A stretch of 64,000 nt of DNA from Eledone cirrhosa (lineage: Eukaryota > Mollusca > Cephalopoda > Octopoda > Eledonidae), in the NCBI GenBank assembly GCA_964016885.1, contig OZ024743.1, positions 190,475,640 to 190,539,639 of the forward strand. Reading direction: 5' to 3'. The notes beneath the pieces were generated by a model, which saw nothing but the letters and a program-made list of their open reading frames with translations, searched no databases and was not told the DNA's origin. Positions 23,931 through 34,204 of the stretch are shown piece after piece. Position 1 is the stretch's first letter. Each line of letters opens with the position of its first letter. A program made the position numbers and the translations under genes.

Positions 23931-24279
23931 TATGGGTTTACCGAACATTTATTAAAATGTTCGGTTTGTTTGTAAACAAACAGCCCAAATTAAGCCGTAA
24001 AGTGTTCGGCAACCATCGTTGCCCTTTTGTTCAACTGACGAAGAAACGATGAACTAGTTTCTAGCTTATTAGCTGTCATCAGCACCGTATATCTTCCTCT
24101 CAATCGATTGAACGTTTGAAAGTATATACTTTCCTTGTGCATATTAACGGCTGAGCAGCCTAATTTGCATATCGAGTGAGTTAGTCGGCTGGGCGTACCG
24201 AAAATGATAAATGAAAAAATGAAATTTCATTTCTCACTATTAGAACCGAACATTACAATAAATGCTGGGTAAACCCATA
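23931..24279. mobile_element. ~350-bp repeat with inverted ends, hammerhead-like core (copy A)
   Basis: Left end TATGGGTTTACCGAACATTT and right end (inverted) TATGGGTTTACCCAGCATTT match over about 37 bp. This would fit a TA-duplicating MITE, or two oppositely oriented unit starts. Just inside the left end ACCGAACATT pairs with AATGTTCGGT. The body carries a minus-strand hammerhead-like core. Copy B is at 25885-26221, about 85% similar by eye. Confidence 0.65.
24051..24082 (-). ncRNA. Hammerhead-like core in repeat copy A (candidate)
   Basis: Minus strand: CTGATGA, then CAGCT-AATA-AGCTA as stem II, then GAAACTAGTTC. GAA is followed by the palindrome ACTAGT. Stem II has a C/A mismatch at its base. 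Same layout in copy B at 26009-26040. Confidence 0.45.
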
Positions 24280-24420
24280 TGTACATATATATATATATGT
24301 GCATGTATGTATGAATAAACACACTACTGTATACATATATGTATGTACGTATACATACTTATATTTAAGTATCAGCCGTACTAAGAGTGAGAAATGAAAA
24401 TTTCATTTTTTCCATTTATA
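24280..24420 (-). repeat. Inverted copy of the 25735-25885 spacer and unit end
   Basis: Read on the minus strand it gives AAATGAAATTTTCATTTC, then TCTTAGTACGGCTGATACTT, then a TATG/CATA spacer leading into TATGGGTTTACC, the order also seen at 25741-25890. It shows that the flanking spacer is part of the repeat. Confidence 0.65.
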
Positions 24421-24471
24421 TATATATATATATATATTTACACATATATATATACATATATATATATATTC

Positions 24472-24524
<53 letters not shown>

Positions 24525-24612
24525 ACATATACATATATATACATATATATAGAGATATATATATACATACATATATATATATATATATATGCATATATAT
24601 ATATATATATAC
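24418..24612. repeat. (TA)n/(TACA)n microsatellite
   Basis: Nearly pure TA with interspersed CATA. Ends before a short unique segment (24613-24680: CGTAGGTCCCGGGTTGAGTC). Confidence 0.95.
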
Positions 24613-24682
24613 GTAGGTCCCGGGTTGAGTCGGGGATAACCACAGTAAGTAAGGTACTCAATACATGGCAGAGTAAATTTTT

Positions 24683-24815
24683 TTTATTTTATAGAAGGAG
24701 CTTCTACAGGACTAGTACTGTTTCATTCAGATGAAATCTTCAGATGAATGCTTCCTGAAGATTTCATCTGAATGAAACAGTACTAGTCCTGTAGAAGCTC
24801 CTTCTATAAAATAAA
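24683..24815. repeat. Perfect palindrome, 61-bp arms and 11-base spacer
   Basis: Left arm 24683-24743 (ends ATGAAATCTTCAG), spacer ATGAATGCTTC, right arm 24755-24815 (starts CTGAAGATTTCAT and ends TTCTATAAAATAAA). No mismatch was seen by eye. Each arm has a CUGANGA...GAAA arrangement. A poly-A/TA tail follows the right arm. Confidence 0.9.
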
Positions 24816-24819
24816 AATA

Positions 24820-24881
<62 letters not shown>

Positions 24882-24953
24882 TATACATATATATACATAT
24901 ATAGTAATAATAATAAATTTGAAGACTAAAATCCAAAGAGGGCTCGATATATT

Positions 24954-24991
<38 letters not shown>

Positions 24992-25056
24992 TATTCTCTT
25001 TTACCTGTTTCAGCCATCCGGCTGAGGCCATGCTGGGGCACCTATATATATAAAAA
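24820..25056. repeat. TA microsatellites with a short unique island
   Basis: (TA)n at 24822-24905 and 24951-24985. Between them is an AAT-rich segment with AAAATCCAAAGAGGGCTCG. 25000-25050 contains CATCCGGCTGAGGCCATGCT. No gene. Confidence 0.85.
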
Positions 25057-25440
25057 ATACAATATGTTGAAAAGGAAACACACCAGAGAGAGAGATAGTG
25101 CGCCATCAATAAAACAGGTAAAACCACCAGTGTATGGTCTATAATCTATGAAAGCAGGGTAGATACACAATAATTAAAAATATAAATTAAAATGTATATA
25201 AGCACCTCTATATCTATATAACACACGCGTACAAATCCAAAGAGGTCTTTTTCGCAAGGATGTTGTTGACTGAAATGGAATAGCCTATGGTTCATCAGCG
25301 CGTGCAAGACTATACAAAAGACCTCAGGATTCCTTTTCCTTTAAAATACAATATGTGCTTCCTTTTCAACATATTGCATTTTAAAGAGCTCAGGATTCCT
25401 TCTCCTTTGAGCACATTATTGACAGGGAATAACGAGAGTC
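25057..25440. repeat. Diverged repeat related to 10097-10345
   Basis: Shares CCACCAGTGTATGG, GGGTAGATAC, ACACACGCGTACAAATCC and GGTTCATCAGCGCGTG with the 10.1-kb segment. It also holds a local inverted pair around AAATACAATATGT (25060s and 25340s) and a repeated CAGGATTCCTT. Non-coding. Confidence 0.5.
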
Positions 25441-25461
25441 TATGGCTCCGTTAATTTATCG

Positions 25462-25569
25462 TGATATATATAAATATACATATACATATATATATACATA
25501 TACATATATATATACATATACATATATATACGTATATATATATATATATACATATACATATACATACGT

Positions 25570-25600
<31 letters not shown>

Positions 25601-25607
25601 CATACGT

Positions 25608-25638
<31 letters not shown>

Positions 25639-25689
25639 CATACGTATATATATATATATATACATATACATATACATATACATACGTAT

Positions 25690-25720
<31 letters not shown>

Positions 25721-25735
25721 CATACATATATATAA
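25462..25735. repeat. TA/CA minisatellite with a ~37-bp higher-order unit
   Basis: From ~25525 the array repeats ACATATACATATACATACG followed by a (TA)8-10 run, about five times. This is a second level of order above the dinucleotide repeat. Tyr/Ile open frames on both strands are artefacts. Confidence 0.88.
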
Positions 25736-25740
25736 ATGGA

Positions 25741-26221
25741 AAATATGAAATTTCCTTTCTCACTCTTAGTACGGCTGATACTCAAATATAAGTATGTATA
25801 TGTACATACATATATGTATACAGACGTACAGTAGTATGTATATATATATACATACATACACGCACACATATATATATATGTACGTATGGGTTTACCGAAC
25901 ATTTATTATAATGTTCCTTTTGTTTGTAAACAAACAGCCCGAATTATTAGACGTACAGTATTCAGCAACCATCGTTGCCATTTTGTTCAACACTGAAAAA
26001 GGAACGATGAACTAGTTTCTAGCTAATTAGCTGTCATCAGCACCGCATACCTTCCTGCCACTTGATTAAACGTTTGAAAGTATATACTTTCCTCATGCAT
26101 ATTAACGGCTGAGTAGCCTAATTTGCATATCGAGTGAGTTAGTCGGCCGGGTGTACCGAAAACGATAAATGGAAAAAATGAAATTTCATTTCTCACTCTT
26201 AGTACGGCTGATACTCAAATA
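25741..26221. mobile_element. Tandem-type unit, copy B of the hammerhead-bearing repeat
   Basis: TCTTAGTACGGCTGATACTC occurs at ~25765-25784 and again at ~26198-26217, giving a period of about 433 bp. Between them are a TATG-rich spacer, the unit start TATGGGTTTACCGAAC (25885) and the body shared with copy A. Repeated ends around one hammerhead-like core resemble a PLE terminal repeat or a retrozyme-like tandem unit. The copy's right edge is abutted by a SINE at 26222. Confidence 0.6.
26009..26040 (-). ncRNA. Hammerhead-like core in repeat copy B (candidate)
   Basis: Minus strand: CTGATGA, stem II CAGCTAATTAGCTA (central AGCTAATTAGCT is a perfect palindrome), then GAAACTAGTTC. The core boxes and the ACTAGT palindrome match copy A although the surrounding sequence has drifted. 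Confidence 0.45.
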
Positions 26222-26475
26222 GGCACGGTGCCTAGTGGTAAGGGTGGTTGGACTTACGATCATAATGTCGTGTGTTCGATTCCTTGGTTGCGTGTTGCGT
26301 TCTTGAGCAAAACACTTCATTCCACGTTGCTCCAGTATACTCAGCTGAAAATGAGTACAAGCCATAGCTGGCGGTTTAACCCTGCGAAGAACTGGCGTCC
26401 ACTCAGTTGCTTTGCACCATGAAAATGGGATAAACACCGGCCAAATGTGCCTTCTGGCTTACGACAGACTTTAGA
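26222..26475 (+). mobile_element. tRNA-derived SINE with conserved central domain
   Basis: The head GGCACGGTGCCTAGTGGTAA (A box) and GTGTTCGATTCC (B box) mark a tRNA-derived promoter. Next comes a central domain of the type shared by several invertebrate SINE superfamilies: TTCTTGAGCAAAACACTTC, then TTGCTCCAGTATACTCAGC. The 3' part reads ACACCGGCCAAATGTGCC. Unrelated to the 7942-type SINE beyond the promoter boxes. Confidence 0.8.
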
Positions 26476-27759
26476 CTCAGATATATAACTAACTCTTACT
26501 GTTGTTCCGAGAGTAAGGCCTTTGTTCACTTTAAAAGCTTTAAGCACAATCATCACTTGATCTAAACAACCATCCGTGTTTCGTGAGCATGGCTTTTGTT
26601 TTGTTTTCGCTGCAGCTATGTAGAACGGAATCCAAGTCTTTGGTAGGACTAAAACATCATGTTTGAGTCAACCATCTGTGTTTGTGTGTGTCTGTGTATA
26701 CGTCTGTGTATGTGTGTGAGCGTATGTTTACCTGTGTGTGTTCATTTATATCGTAGTTTGTACTATTTATTCATGTCAGATAGATAGATCTAGGTAAATT
26801 GCGTACCAGATAAAGCATATATGCACCGATGCCGATATGATCGAGTAAATATTCATAAGGTAGCGCTTTGGCATTTTCTTAGTTTAATGAATGACACCAT
26901 CGTATGATTAAAATTATATTTACGCATAAACACGTATGAGCTTGTAAGAAACGATTTTTTTTTTTTTGAGAACGAATAAATAGATACAATTGTATATCAA
27001 ATAGATAAGTATGGAGACATATTCATGTATTTAAACATTTATCTGTATTAAATATCTATATGTTATAGAAGTTTTAAGAATAGAAATCATCAGTTTACAC
27101 AATATTGGTAACTTATAATAGATATTCTCTCTAAACTGTGTAGTTCTTGATAGAGTAGGATATAATTATACATATGGACAGATATCAGTTTGGTTGAACA
27201 GATCTGATTCCCTTAGCTTGTTAATCTACTCAATGATCGATTTGTGAAAGCCATTCAAAATGGAAGCTGTAGTTAAGTAAGGAAGAATAGTGAAGTAGCG
27301 TCAGCATGTCTCTGTTTTGGCACACTAATATGTTTCCTATTCTGTAACCATGTGGACTTCAACCATGCGTTTATTTGAAAGAAGCATTTGTCCAATTGCA
27401 GAATCTGTTAGCCTTACTTAAACCTCGCAATATCATCACAGCAGATTCCCTTTTCATGGTCAGAATATGCGGGATCGAGCATTACGTCACAATTATCGTG
27501 GCCAAACAGCCGTCATCTATTTTTCATTTCTATATCTATTCATGGCACTTTCATTATATCTCAAAACAACGCCATTATATCTCCAAACATCTTCATAATG
27601 TTTTATGAACAATGATTCGAAAATGATTAGCTATCTTCTGAGTGGTATATATTAAACACATCTTATTAATGACGGGCATAATCGAATTTTCATAGGAATC
27701 CCCAATCTGTGACTTTCACACATTTGAAAGCTTTTCTATTGCTTTCATAAACATTAAAT
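26476..27759. other. Non-coding sequence, weak (TG)n patch, nothing firm
   Basis: A degenerate GT-rich stretch lies at 26680-26740 and poly-T at 26946-26957. 27200-27650 could hold the 3' decay of the neighbouring minus-strand RT, but no motif is clear enough. Confidence 0.45.
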
Positions 27760-28450
27760 ACAATTTCTAAAGACCCATCATTGTTTTCTACTATGTCCCC
27801 ATTTACTCACTCATTTCCTCTTTCAATTTATTCAATTTTTATGATTTTATATCTATTGATGTTTATCATTACGCCAACACCTCTGCCTGTCTATATCAAA
27901 TGGCTTGCATATCGTTGTATATTTGATGTTTTATTTCTCGGAAAAACAATATTATCAGCATAATCGGAATTTTCCAAATACTTTCCATAGATGGATTCAA
28001 TGTCCTTTTTATTATCTCCACTTTTTTATTTCATTACATTGTTTTTTTAGAAATGCAAACAAAAAATGAGGTAGAACACTTTCCTGTGGTACTCCACGTC
28101 CATATTCAAATTTAACTTCTTTGATTATTCGACGTTTATTTCCATGGCATGTTGCATCTGTGTGATTCACATAAAATTCCTGAAAAACATTCTAATTTAG
28201 TAACTTCTGAGATGTATTTCTATGAGCAGTATCAAAGACTATAATAGCCATTATCACAAAGAATGCGTAAATTTTAGGTATTATTTTATGCCTGAGAAAC
28301 ATATCTAGTCACTTCAGTCTCGCAATTGACGGAACATACTTGTTTATTATTTAGTATGCTTTCCAATGCAATTTGAATCTCATGCAAAATAACTAAAACG
28401 AGCTCTTTCTCTAATATGTTACTTAGATTTATACACCTCCAATTGCCATA
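27760..28450 (-). pseudogene. Heavily decayed reverse transcriptase (LINE)
   Basis: Reading the minus strand and allowing shifts: NILEKELVLVILHEIQIALE near 28400-28330, motif A-like MAIIVFDTAHRNTSQKLL at ~28250-28195, motif B GRGVPQESVLPHFLFAFLK at ~28110-28045, and the YADD region as DYADNIVFPRNKT at ~27965-27925. Order and spacing fit RT motifs A, B and C. The motif C second Asp is Asn. Stops and frameshifts are dense. An endonuclease could lie upstream (28450-29400) but was not recognised. Clade unassigned. Confidence 0.6.
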
Positions 28451-30590
28451 CTTATTCTGACCCATATGTTTGGTAACCTATTCGGTACGGCCGCACCTAA
28501 TGTTCAGCTATCCATATATTATAAAACAGCTTCGGTATTACTCTTACAGGTATGTGCCTATCTGTTTCTTTTGCTAATCTATTGGCTTTTTGCTATTTCT
28601 TCAATATTCATAATATTTACCGCTACTCCCTGCTCCTCTTCTAATTCAGAATTTATAATATTGTTCATGTATTTAAATGCTACTTCCATCATTCTTGATT
28701 CTTTATAACATATGTTATGTGTTCCCCATTAACACTAAAACAGATTCTATTTTTTGCTTCTTTGCATTGACTGTAGCCACATGCATTATTTATTAAGTTT
28801 TCTTTTATTCATCTAGAGCTCTTGCATTGAGTGGTTTGTACTTCACCAGCTTTCACCTCCGAGAATCTTCTTTCATTGTCACATCTCCGTTGAAACTCCA
28901 ATATTTAACTATTTAAGCATTAACGCCCATCTGATCCCGACGATGAGTTATTCATTTTTGTTCTTTTCATATCTGAATAACTTCCCTCGTTTCATCTAAA
29001 ATCCATTCTTTTCGTTTTATCTTTCCTCTGCCCAGAACATCTTTGGCTGAAATCTTTCTTTATGTTTTTGCATTCTTCATGTAGAACTTCAAGAAGTACA
29101 AATCGATTTTGACATTCAATTATGCATTCATTTTTTATTCTACCACACACCAGTGTTTCCGCTTTACCTGAATAGTTCCAATTGCTAACAAGTTGTGAAG
29201 TTCAAATATCTGTTTCTCGATATTTCCTAACAACTAGCAATTTTTTATGGTGCAGATTTATCAACATTGATCCTTTTGAGTACGTTATTTCTTATCTGGA
29301 GACGCCAGATTATATTCATGTATATCCCTACGTTTAATGTAATTATCTTCTACGATATGATTGTTGGTTGTACAGAGGCTGATCAATCTTATACCATTTC
29401 CATTAGCATTTCCAATCCCACGTATGCACATTATGTGTTCGATATATTTAATTTCTGCTGCCAACGTTCACATTAAGATAACCAAGAACATTTTCAGATA
29501 TCTTGTTAGAAAGTATGTTTCTCTTCATTTGTTCCATTATTCATGTGTGTCACAAACAATAATGCTAATGTTGCATGACGGTAGCTTTAAGTTGCACTAA
29601 CCGTATACTGATATTAATTAAGATTTTGCATTCTGATAAAGCCCTTTAAGCCTTTTTATTCTGAAGTAAGACGATTCCATCACGTCACATATTATCGTCT
29701 CTTCCTGAGAGAATATAATTTGCTTGTTTTCGATAATAATGATATTATATCATTGTCCGTGTCTAAATTCACACGCGACTAATAGAACAAGTATGCATTG
29801 ATCCACCACCCTCTTTAATTCCTCCAATTTATTATACACCCGCAATGTTAAAACATTCTATGTTTCAATACCTATTGTAGTATAAACATATTCAAAAACC
29901 GGAAAATACTTAGCAACTCTGCTTGCCCGGAATTTTGGGCCATTTGTTTATTTCTGGATTTTATTATTGACATTAATCCATGGAGGATCCGTCTGTTCAC
30001 TATATCATTAGGGATTAAGCTAAAATTGAGAGACGCTCTGGTGAAAGCTATGGAGTGTCGATCTCTATTCCAAATATGCACCTGGTGTTTTCATAGAAGA
30101 CAATGACTACAACATATCACGTGATATTACTGCGCTGTCATTAAGATTCTCTCGTTAAAGAACATCGCTGAACCACCAACACCCCATCACCAAGCGACTA
30201 ATGATGGTGACCAAACGGGCGCTAATATGAATGAGATGGAAGATATCTCTTATTAGCATAGAGATAATAATTTCGGTTTCAAAACTAAATTTTTAACAAT
30301 CGATGTGTTCTGGTTGATAAGAATATTTATGTTTAACACCTTGAAAGTAAGACACAGAACAGTTTGATTCGTATCAAGCATTCTGTTAGTTAGCAGTGTG
30401 GCATAGATATGTTTTAAAAGCAATTATTATACTAACTGTATAATAAATAATGGGGTGAAACATTTAACCACATATTAAAATTGATGACCGAATAGAACCC
30501 ATTAGTCCCCACAATGATGAATTATCACAAAAATATATTGATTAGGAACCCCAAATGTAAACTTATCAATCTAATTAAAAGTGAATTAGT
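28451..30590. other. Non-coding or unrecognisably decayed sequence
   Basis: May include the 5' portion of the LINE at 27760-28450. No endonuclease motif, repeat end or gene could be supported. Confidence 0.4.
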
Positions 30591-30799
30591 TATAATTACA
30601 GACCTGCCAACCTCTAAAGGCCCAAATGGGGAGTACCACGAAAAAAGTGCCCCAAACGGGGGGAAATGAGGTACAATGGGGAGTTTTTACATAATGAAAG
30701 CTATAGCCATTTTCAAAAGAGAAAACATCTCTGATTCACCCTTAAGTGGATGGGAGTTCTCTCCGTCGGAAACGGGGAGAGTTGATAGGTCTATAATTA
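30591..30799. mobile_element. hAT-like MITE (193 bp) with 8-bp target-site duplication
   Basis: TATAATTA at 30591-30598 and again at 30792-30799. The 193-bp body starts CAGACCTGCCAACCTCT and ends GGGGAGAGTTGATAGGTC, whose reverse complement GACCTATCAACTCTCCCC matches the left end imperfectly and lacks the first two bases. An 8-bp duplication and a CAG-like start fit the hAT superfamily. No coding capacity. Confidence 0.75.
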
Positions 30800-32118
30800 G
30801 CATCCGTTGACTTAATCAACGTAAGAATTAGGTTGGATATGAACATAAGAGAATGGAATTGCAGTAATACTACATCCGATTTGACAGTATCGAAGGTAAA
30901 TTAAACTCCAGATTTGTCTTGTTTGATAGTATGGAGTTCTAGCCATCCAGCTTCAGTAAACGTCTATTACAAGTCCTTGAATTCGGTAATGTGCTTTGGG
31001 ATATTTCGATGGTTAGCTATGAGGATGCATGTGGTTGTTTATTCGTCAATCAACCGATTAACTGTATAATAAACCGACCATTTCCAGACAAAAACAAAAA
31101 AACAAAGTAACAAATTCAGGTCAAATTATGTGTTGTTGATTGTTTTATCACGACGAATGTCTATTTTCTACCACATTTACACACACACACACACAAATAT
31201 CAATTAGAAGATTTCGAAAACCATCAGTCGACTGGCTTGCAACTGTTATGGATCATAGAATTAATATCGTTGTCTGAATTGCAAGGCTTTCACTTTGGTC
31301 GAAGGATTTAAATTTAAAATATTCGCTGAATTTTCACTCGTTCCTCTTGAAAACTACAAGATCATGAATTTATTTAGTGCCGTACATTTTTGTAGCAAAA
31401 GATATCATTGATCTCATGTATAGTCCACATTTCCTATGATTCATTAAAACTCAAGCTATCTTCTTTATGATTCTTACTTCTGAAAGAAAGCTAATGTTAT
31501 AACTATATATTAAAACATTGTAATATCACATTTAAGGACATTTTCTAACGTAACTTCACGAACCATCTTCTTAGTTATGCATACCCAAATTAAATGTTAA
31601 TGTACTTCACTATATGTTAAACATAACATCAAGGTATTTCATTAATAAGTAATATTATTTTCATTCTAAGAATCATATTCTATGTGTGTCATTTCTATTC
31701 CTCAGCAAACGGTAATAATTTGATAAATTATAAAGCACTACCTAACAAACGTTGTGATTACATTAGAGTACACAAATCTGTGACTTGAATTAGATTTACT
31801 GCAGTAAATATCCATGCACCGTTCCAGCATGCACTAATTATAATGCTGGTGTTGTGTTCTTCGTATTGTAGAGGATATTTACATAAAAAACTTCGTAGCT
31901 TTCATAGATTCATTTCTATAATCTAGAAACAAGCACTCATATACAACCTATATGAATGGCAGATTTAAAGATCGACATCAGAAAATCATAGCTACTAAGA
32001 AAAAACCTTAAATATTTAGTACATGCAGAGTTCGTATACTTATAGCTTAATGCACAGCAAAGACTGATTTCTATCCGTTAGACTAAAGAATGCAGCTATT
32101 GAAATTTATTGTAAAAGG
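30800..32118. other. Non-coding AT-rich sequence, nothing recognised
   Basis: Only a short (CA)n at ~31176-31194 stands out. Confidence 0.5.
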
Positions 32119-32354
32119 TACAGGGTGCGGACGGTATTTGAGGACAAATTTATGGTTTAAAAAAAAACGCTTATATTATAACATATATTATAACAGAAAA
32201 AAAAAACTGTATTCTTATAAAAATAACATAAACAGAAAGCTAAATTATCAACTTAATAATTTCATTCAATAAAACCACCACAAGCATCAATAACTACCTC
32301 TACACAGGGTCGAAATCATTTGCAAGTTCGGATTAAGTGGTCCTTGTTCATACC

Positions 32355-32746
32355 GAACATGACTCGAATTATGGCGGCTTTCAATGAATCTTTGGTGCTA
32401 TGGGGGTGTTCATTGACATTTTTCTCAACGATGCTCCATACATTGGATTGTGATCTGAAGAATTAGGAGGCCAAATGTTGGGGGTGATGTGATCATGCAA
32501 ATTATCAGTCATCCATTCTTGTATCATTTGAGCCTTGTGTGGTAGTGCAGAATCTTGTTGAAAGACATAAGGCCTTCTATTGCATACACTGTTGATCCAA
32601 GGCTTAACAACTTTATCCAGGACCTCAATATATGCAGCAGCATTCACCCTAAGGCCTTGTGGGAAAAAGTGAGGAGGTATCACATGTCCTTCATTGCTAA
32701 CAACACCCAAAACCATGACACTTGCAGGAAATTTTGTGTGCATCAC
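32355..32746 (-). pseudogene. Mariner transposase catalytic part, third Asp deleted
   Basis: ASVMVLGVVSNEGHVIPPHF, then RRPYVFQQDSALPHKA with the second catalytic Asp, then ITPNIWPPNSSDHNPM. The third Asp should follow NPM at D+37. Instead the frame jumps to YGASLRK, while the normal continuation (WSIVEKNVNEHPHSTKDSLK) appears in another frame. A roughly 10-base deletion has removed the catalytic Asp and shifted the frame. Confidence 0.8.
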
Positions 32747-32923
32747 TCTTGGAACCTCAGAAGGGTCTGCACATAGCTACCTGTCATTTCTTCTGTTAGT
32801 TTTGTGGTCCTGATCAAAGTTTTTCTTATCTGAGAAAGACCAAATCACACCATCTTCTGATGGATTTTTAAGTTTGTTTAAAAGTCTTTTGGATCTGATT
32901 AAACGCTTTTCTTTTGTTTTTTC

Positions 32924-33325
32924 TTACATGAATTGACCTCTCCTCATCACGTAACATTTGCATCTGATGTATTCATGAACAACATTTCTGATTGTTTTTT
33001 CTGACACAGCAAAATTTCTGACACAGCAAAATGATTTTCCCGGATTGTCATCAATGTTTTGCTTAACTTCCTGAATCCTGAATAAATTCAGGTGTCCTGA
33101 TAGAATCAGGGCGTTTGGAATGTTTCTTAGTTTTGACATAGGTAATACGCTTTCATCATCTTTCTGTAGCTCACACCGAATCTTGTGGACAAAAGATCTT
33201 GCAACTTTCAGAAAACGAGAAATTTCTAAATCACCATGCTTAGCCTTCAAAGCCACAATCACAGCATGCCTTTTCATTTCATTAGTAAGCATAGTTAGTT
33301 TCATTGTTATTAAATGGAAGTTCAA
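32924..33325 (-). pseudogene. Mariner transposase N-terminal part (DNA-binding HTH)
   Basis: Open for 133 codons: KRHAVIVALKAKHGDLEISR, then FVHKIRCELQKDD, then VSEKTIRNVVHEYIR. These look like the paired helix-turn-helix region that binds the terminal repeats. The reading frame is lost before the catalytic domain (32746-32924), where stops occur. Confidence 0.75.
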
Positions 33326-33471
33326 TAAAAATTAGTCAAATAAAATAATGACTAAAAATACATGTGTCCTCAGATACCGTCCGCACCCTGTATATTATCT
33401 TAAGAACAAGTTAACACGTATGTTGTTCTGATCAATGACTATATTGATAAAATTGATATTATTAAATATAG

Positions 33472-33692
33472 GTCTTTAGAGCGGTGGATTAGCAGTATCG
33501 GTAGAGCATCGAACAACATGCTTCCCGGTATATAGTTACAATGCTTTACGTCCGGATTTCAAATCCCACCGAGATTAGCTTTTCCTTTCATCATTTTGGG
33601 GTCGGTAAAATAAAGTACCAGTCGAGTACTGGGTAGTTATGATCGACTTTAAACGCCTTCAAATCTGCAAGCCTTGTGCTTAAATAGGAAGC
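33472..33692 (+). mobile_element. Octopus SINE, first of three in tandem (most diverged)
   Basis: Head GATTAGCAGTATCGGTAGAG, B-box GGATTTCAAATCCCACC, body ending in AAGCCTTGTGCTTAAATAGG. Extra sequence GACTTTAAACGCCTTCAAAT indicates a different subfamily from the third copy. Preceded by ATTAAATATAGGTCT. Confidence 0.85.
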
Positions 33693-33710
33693 CATTATTA
33701 AATATATGTC

Positions 33711-33923
33711 TGAAGGGCAGATAATTGGCAGAGTCGTTAGAGTGAGAAACATGCTTAGCAATATTTGTATCGGCTCTTTCCGTCTGAGTTCAAATCCCAC
33801 TAATGTCACCTTTCTTTCATCCCCTCAGGGTCGATAAAATGTAGCCCAAGTTAAGTGCTGCGTCAATACAATCGACCTGTATTTTACCACTGAATTGCAG
33901 GTCGTGTGCCTAAATTAGACACC
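33711..33923 (+). mobile_element. Octopus SINE, second of three in tandem
   Basis: Head AGATAATTGGCAGAGTCGTT, B-box GAGTTCAAATCCCACT, body CCCCTCAGGGTCGATAAAAT, end GTCGTGTGCCTAAATTAGA. Flanked by the short repeat ATTAATAAATATATGTCT and its variants. Confidence 0.85.
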
Positions 33924-33941
33924 ATTAATAAATATATGTCT

Positions 33942-34128
33942 GGGGCGGGGGATTGGCAGTATCGGTAGAGTGTCGGACGCCATGCTTTCCAGCATAGTTA
34001 CGTCCCTTTACAGTCTGAGTTCAAATCCCGCCGAGGTTTACTTTGCCTTTCATCCTTACGGGGTCGATAAAATAATGTACCAGTAATGCACTGGGTAATT
34101 GCTGGCCTTGTGCCTAAAGTAGAAACAA
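33942..34128 (+). mobile_element. Octopus SINE, third of three in tandem (best conserved)
   Basis: GGGGGATTGGCAGTATCGGT, GAGTTCAAATCCCGCC, CATCCTTACGGGGTCGATAA and GGCCTTGTGCCTAAAGTAGA are nearly identical to the copy at 50899. Followed by ATTAATAAATATATGTCT. Confidence 0.92.
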
Positions 34129-34204
34129 TTAATAAATATATGTCTTAATATAAACATAAATACTGTTGATAATATCTCTAATGTTATAACTATTATCAAA
34201 AATG

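Larger units (their letters stand above)
32119..33392 (-). mobile_element. Mariner (maT/DD37D-type) transposon, complete ends, dead transposase
   Basis: Terminal inverted repeats: left 32121-32146 starts CAGGGTGCGGACGGTAT, right 33365-33390 is its reverse complement with one mismatch in 26. TA duplications lie at 32119-32120 and 33391-33392. The element is 1270 bp. A 17-bp tandem duplication (TTCTGACACAGCAAAAT) lies at 32999-33032 within the transposase frame. Confidence 0.9.

Noticed and set aside
25255..25312. CGCTGATGAACC (minus) as another hammerhead core
   Set aside because: The CUGAUGA box is present but the next GAAA is ~35 bases away without a convincing stem II.
33472..34128. tRNA genes suggested by A and B boxes
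   Set aside because: These boxes belong to SINE heads followed by the conserved SINE body; no cloverleaf with a normal anticodon arm is evident.
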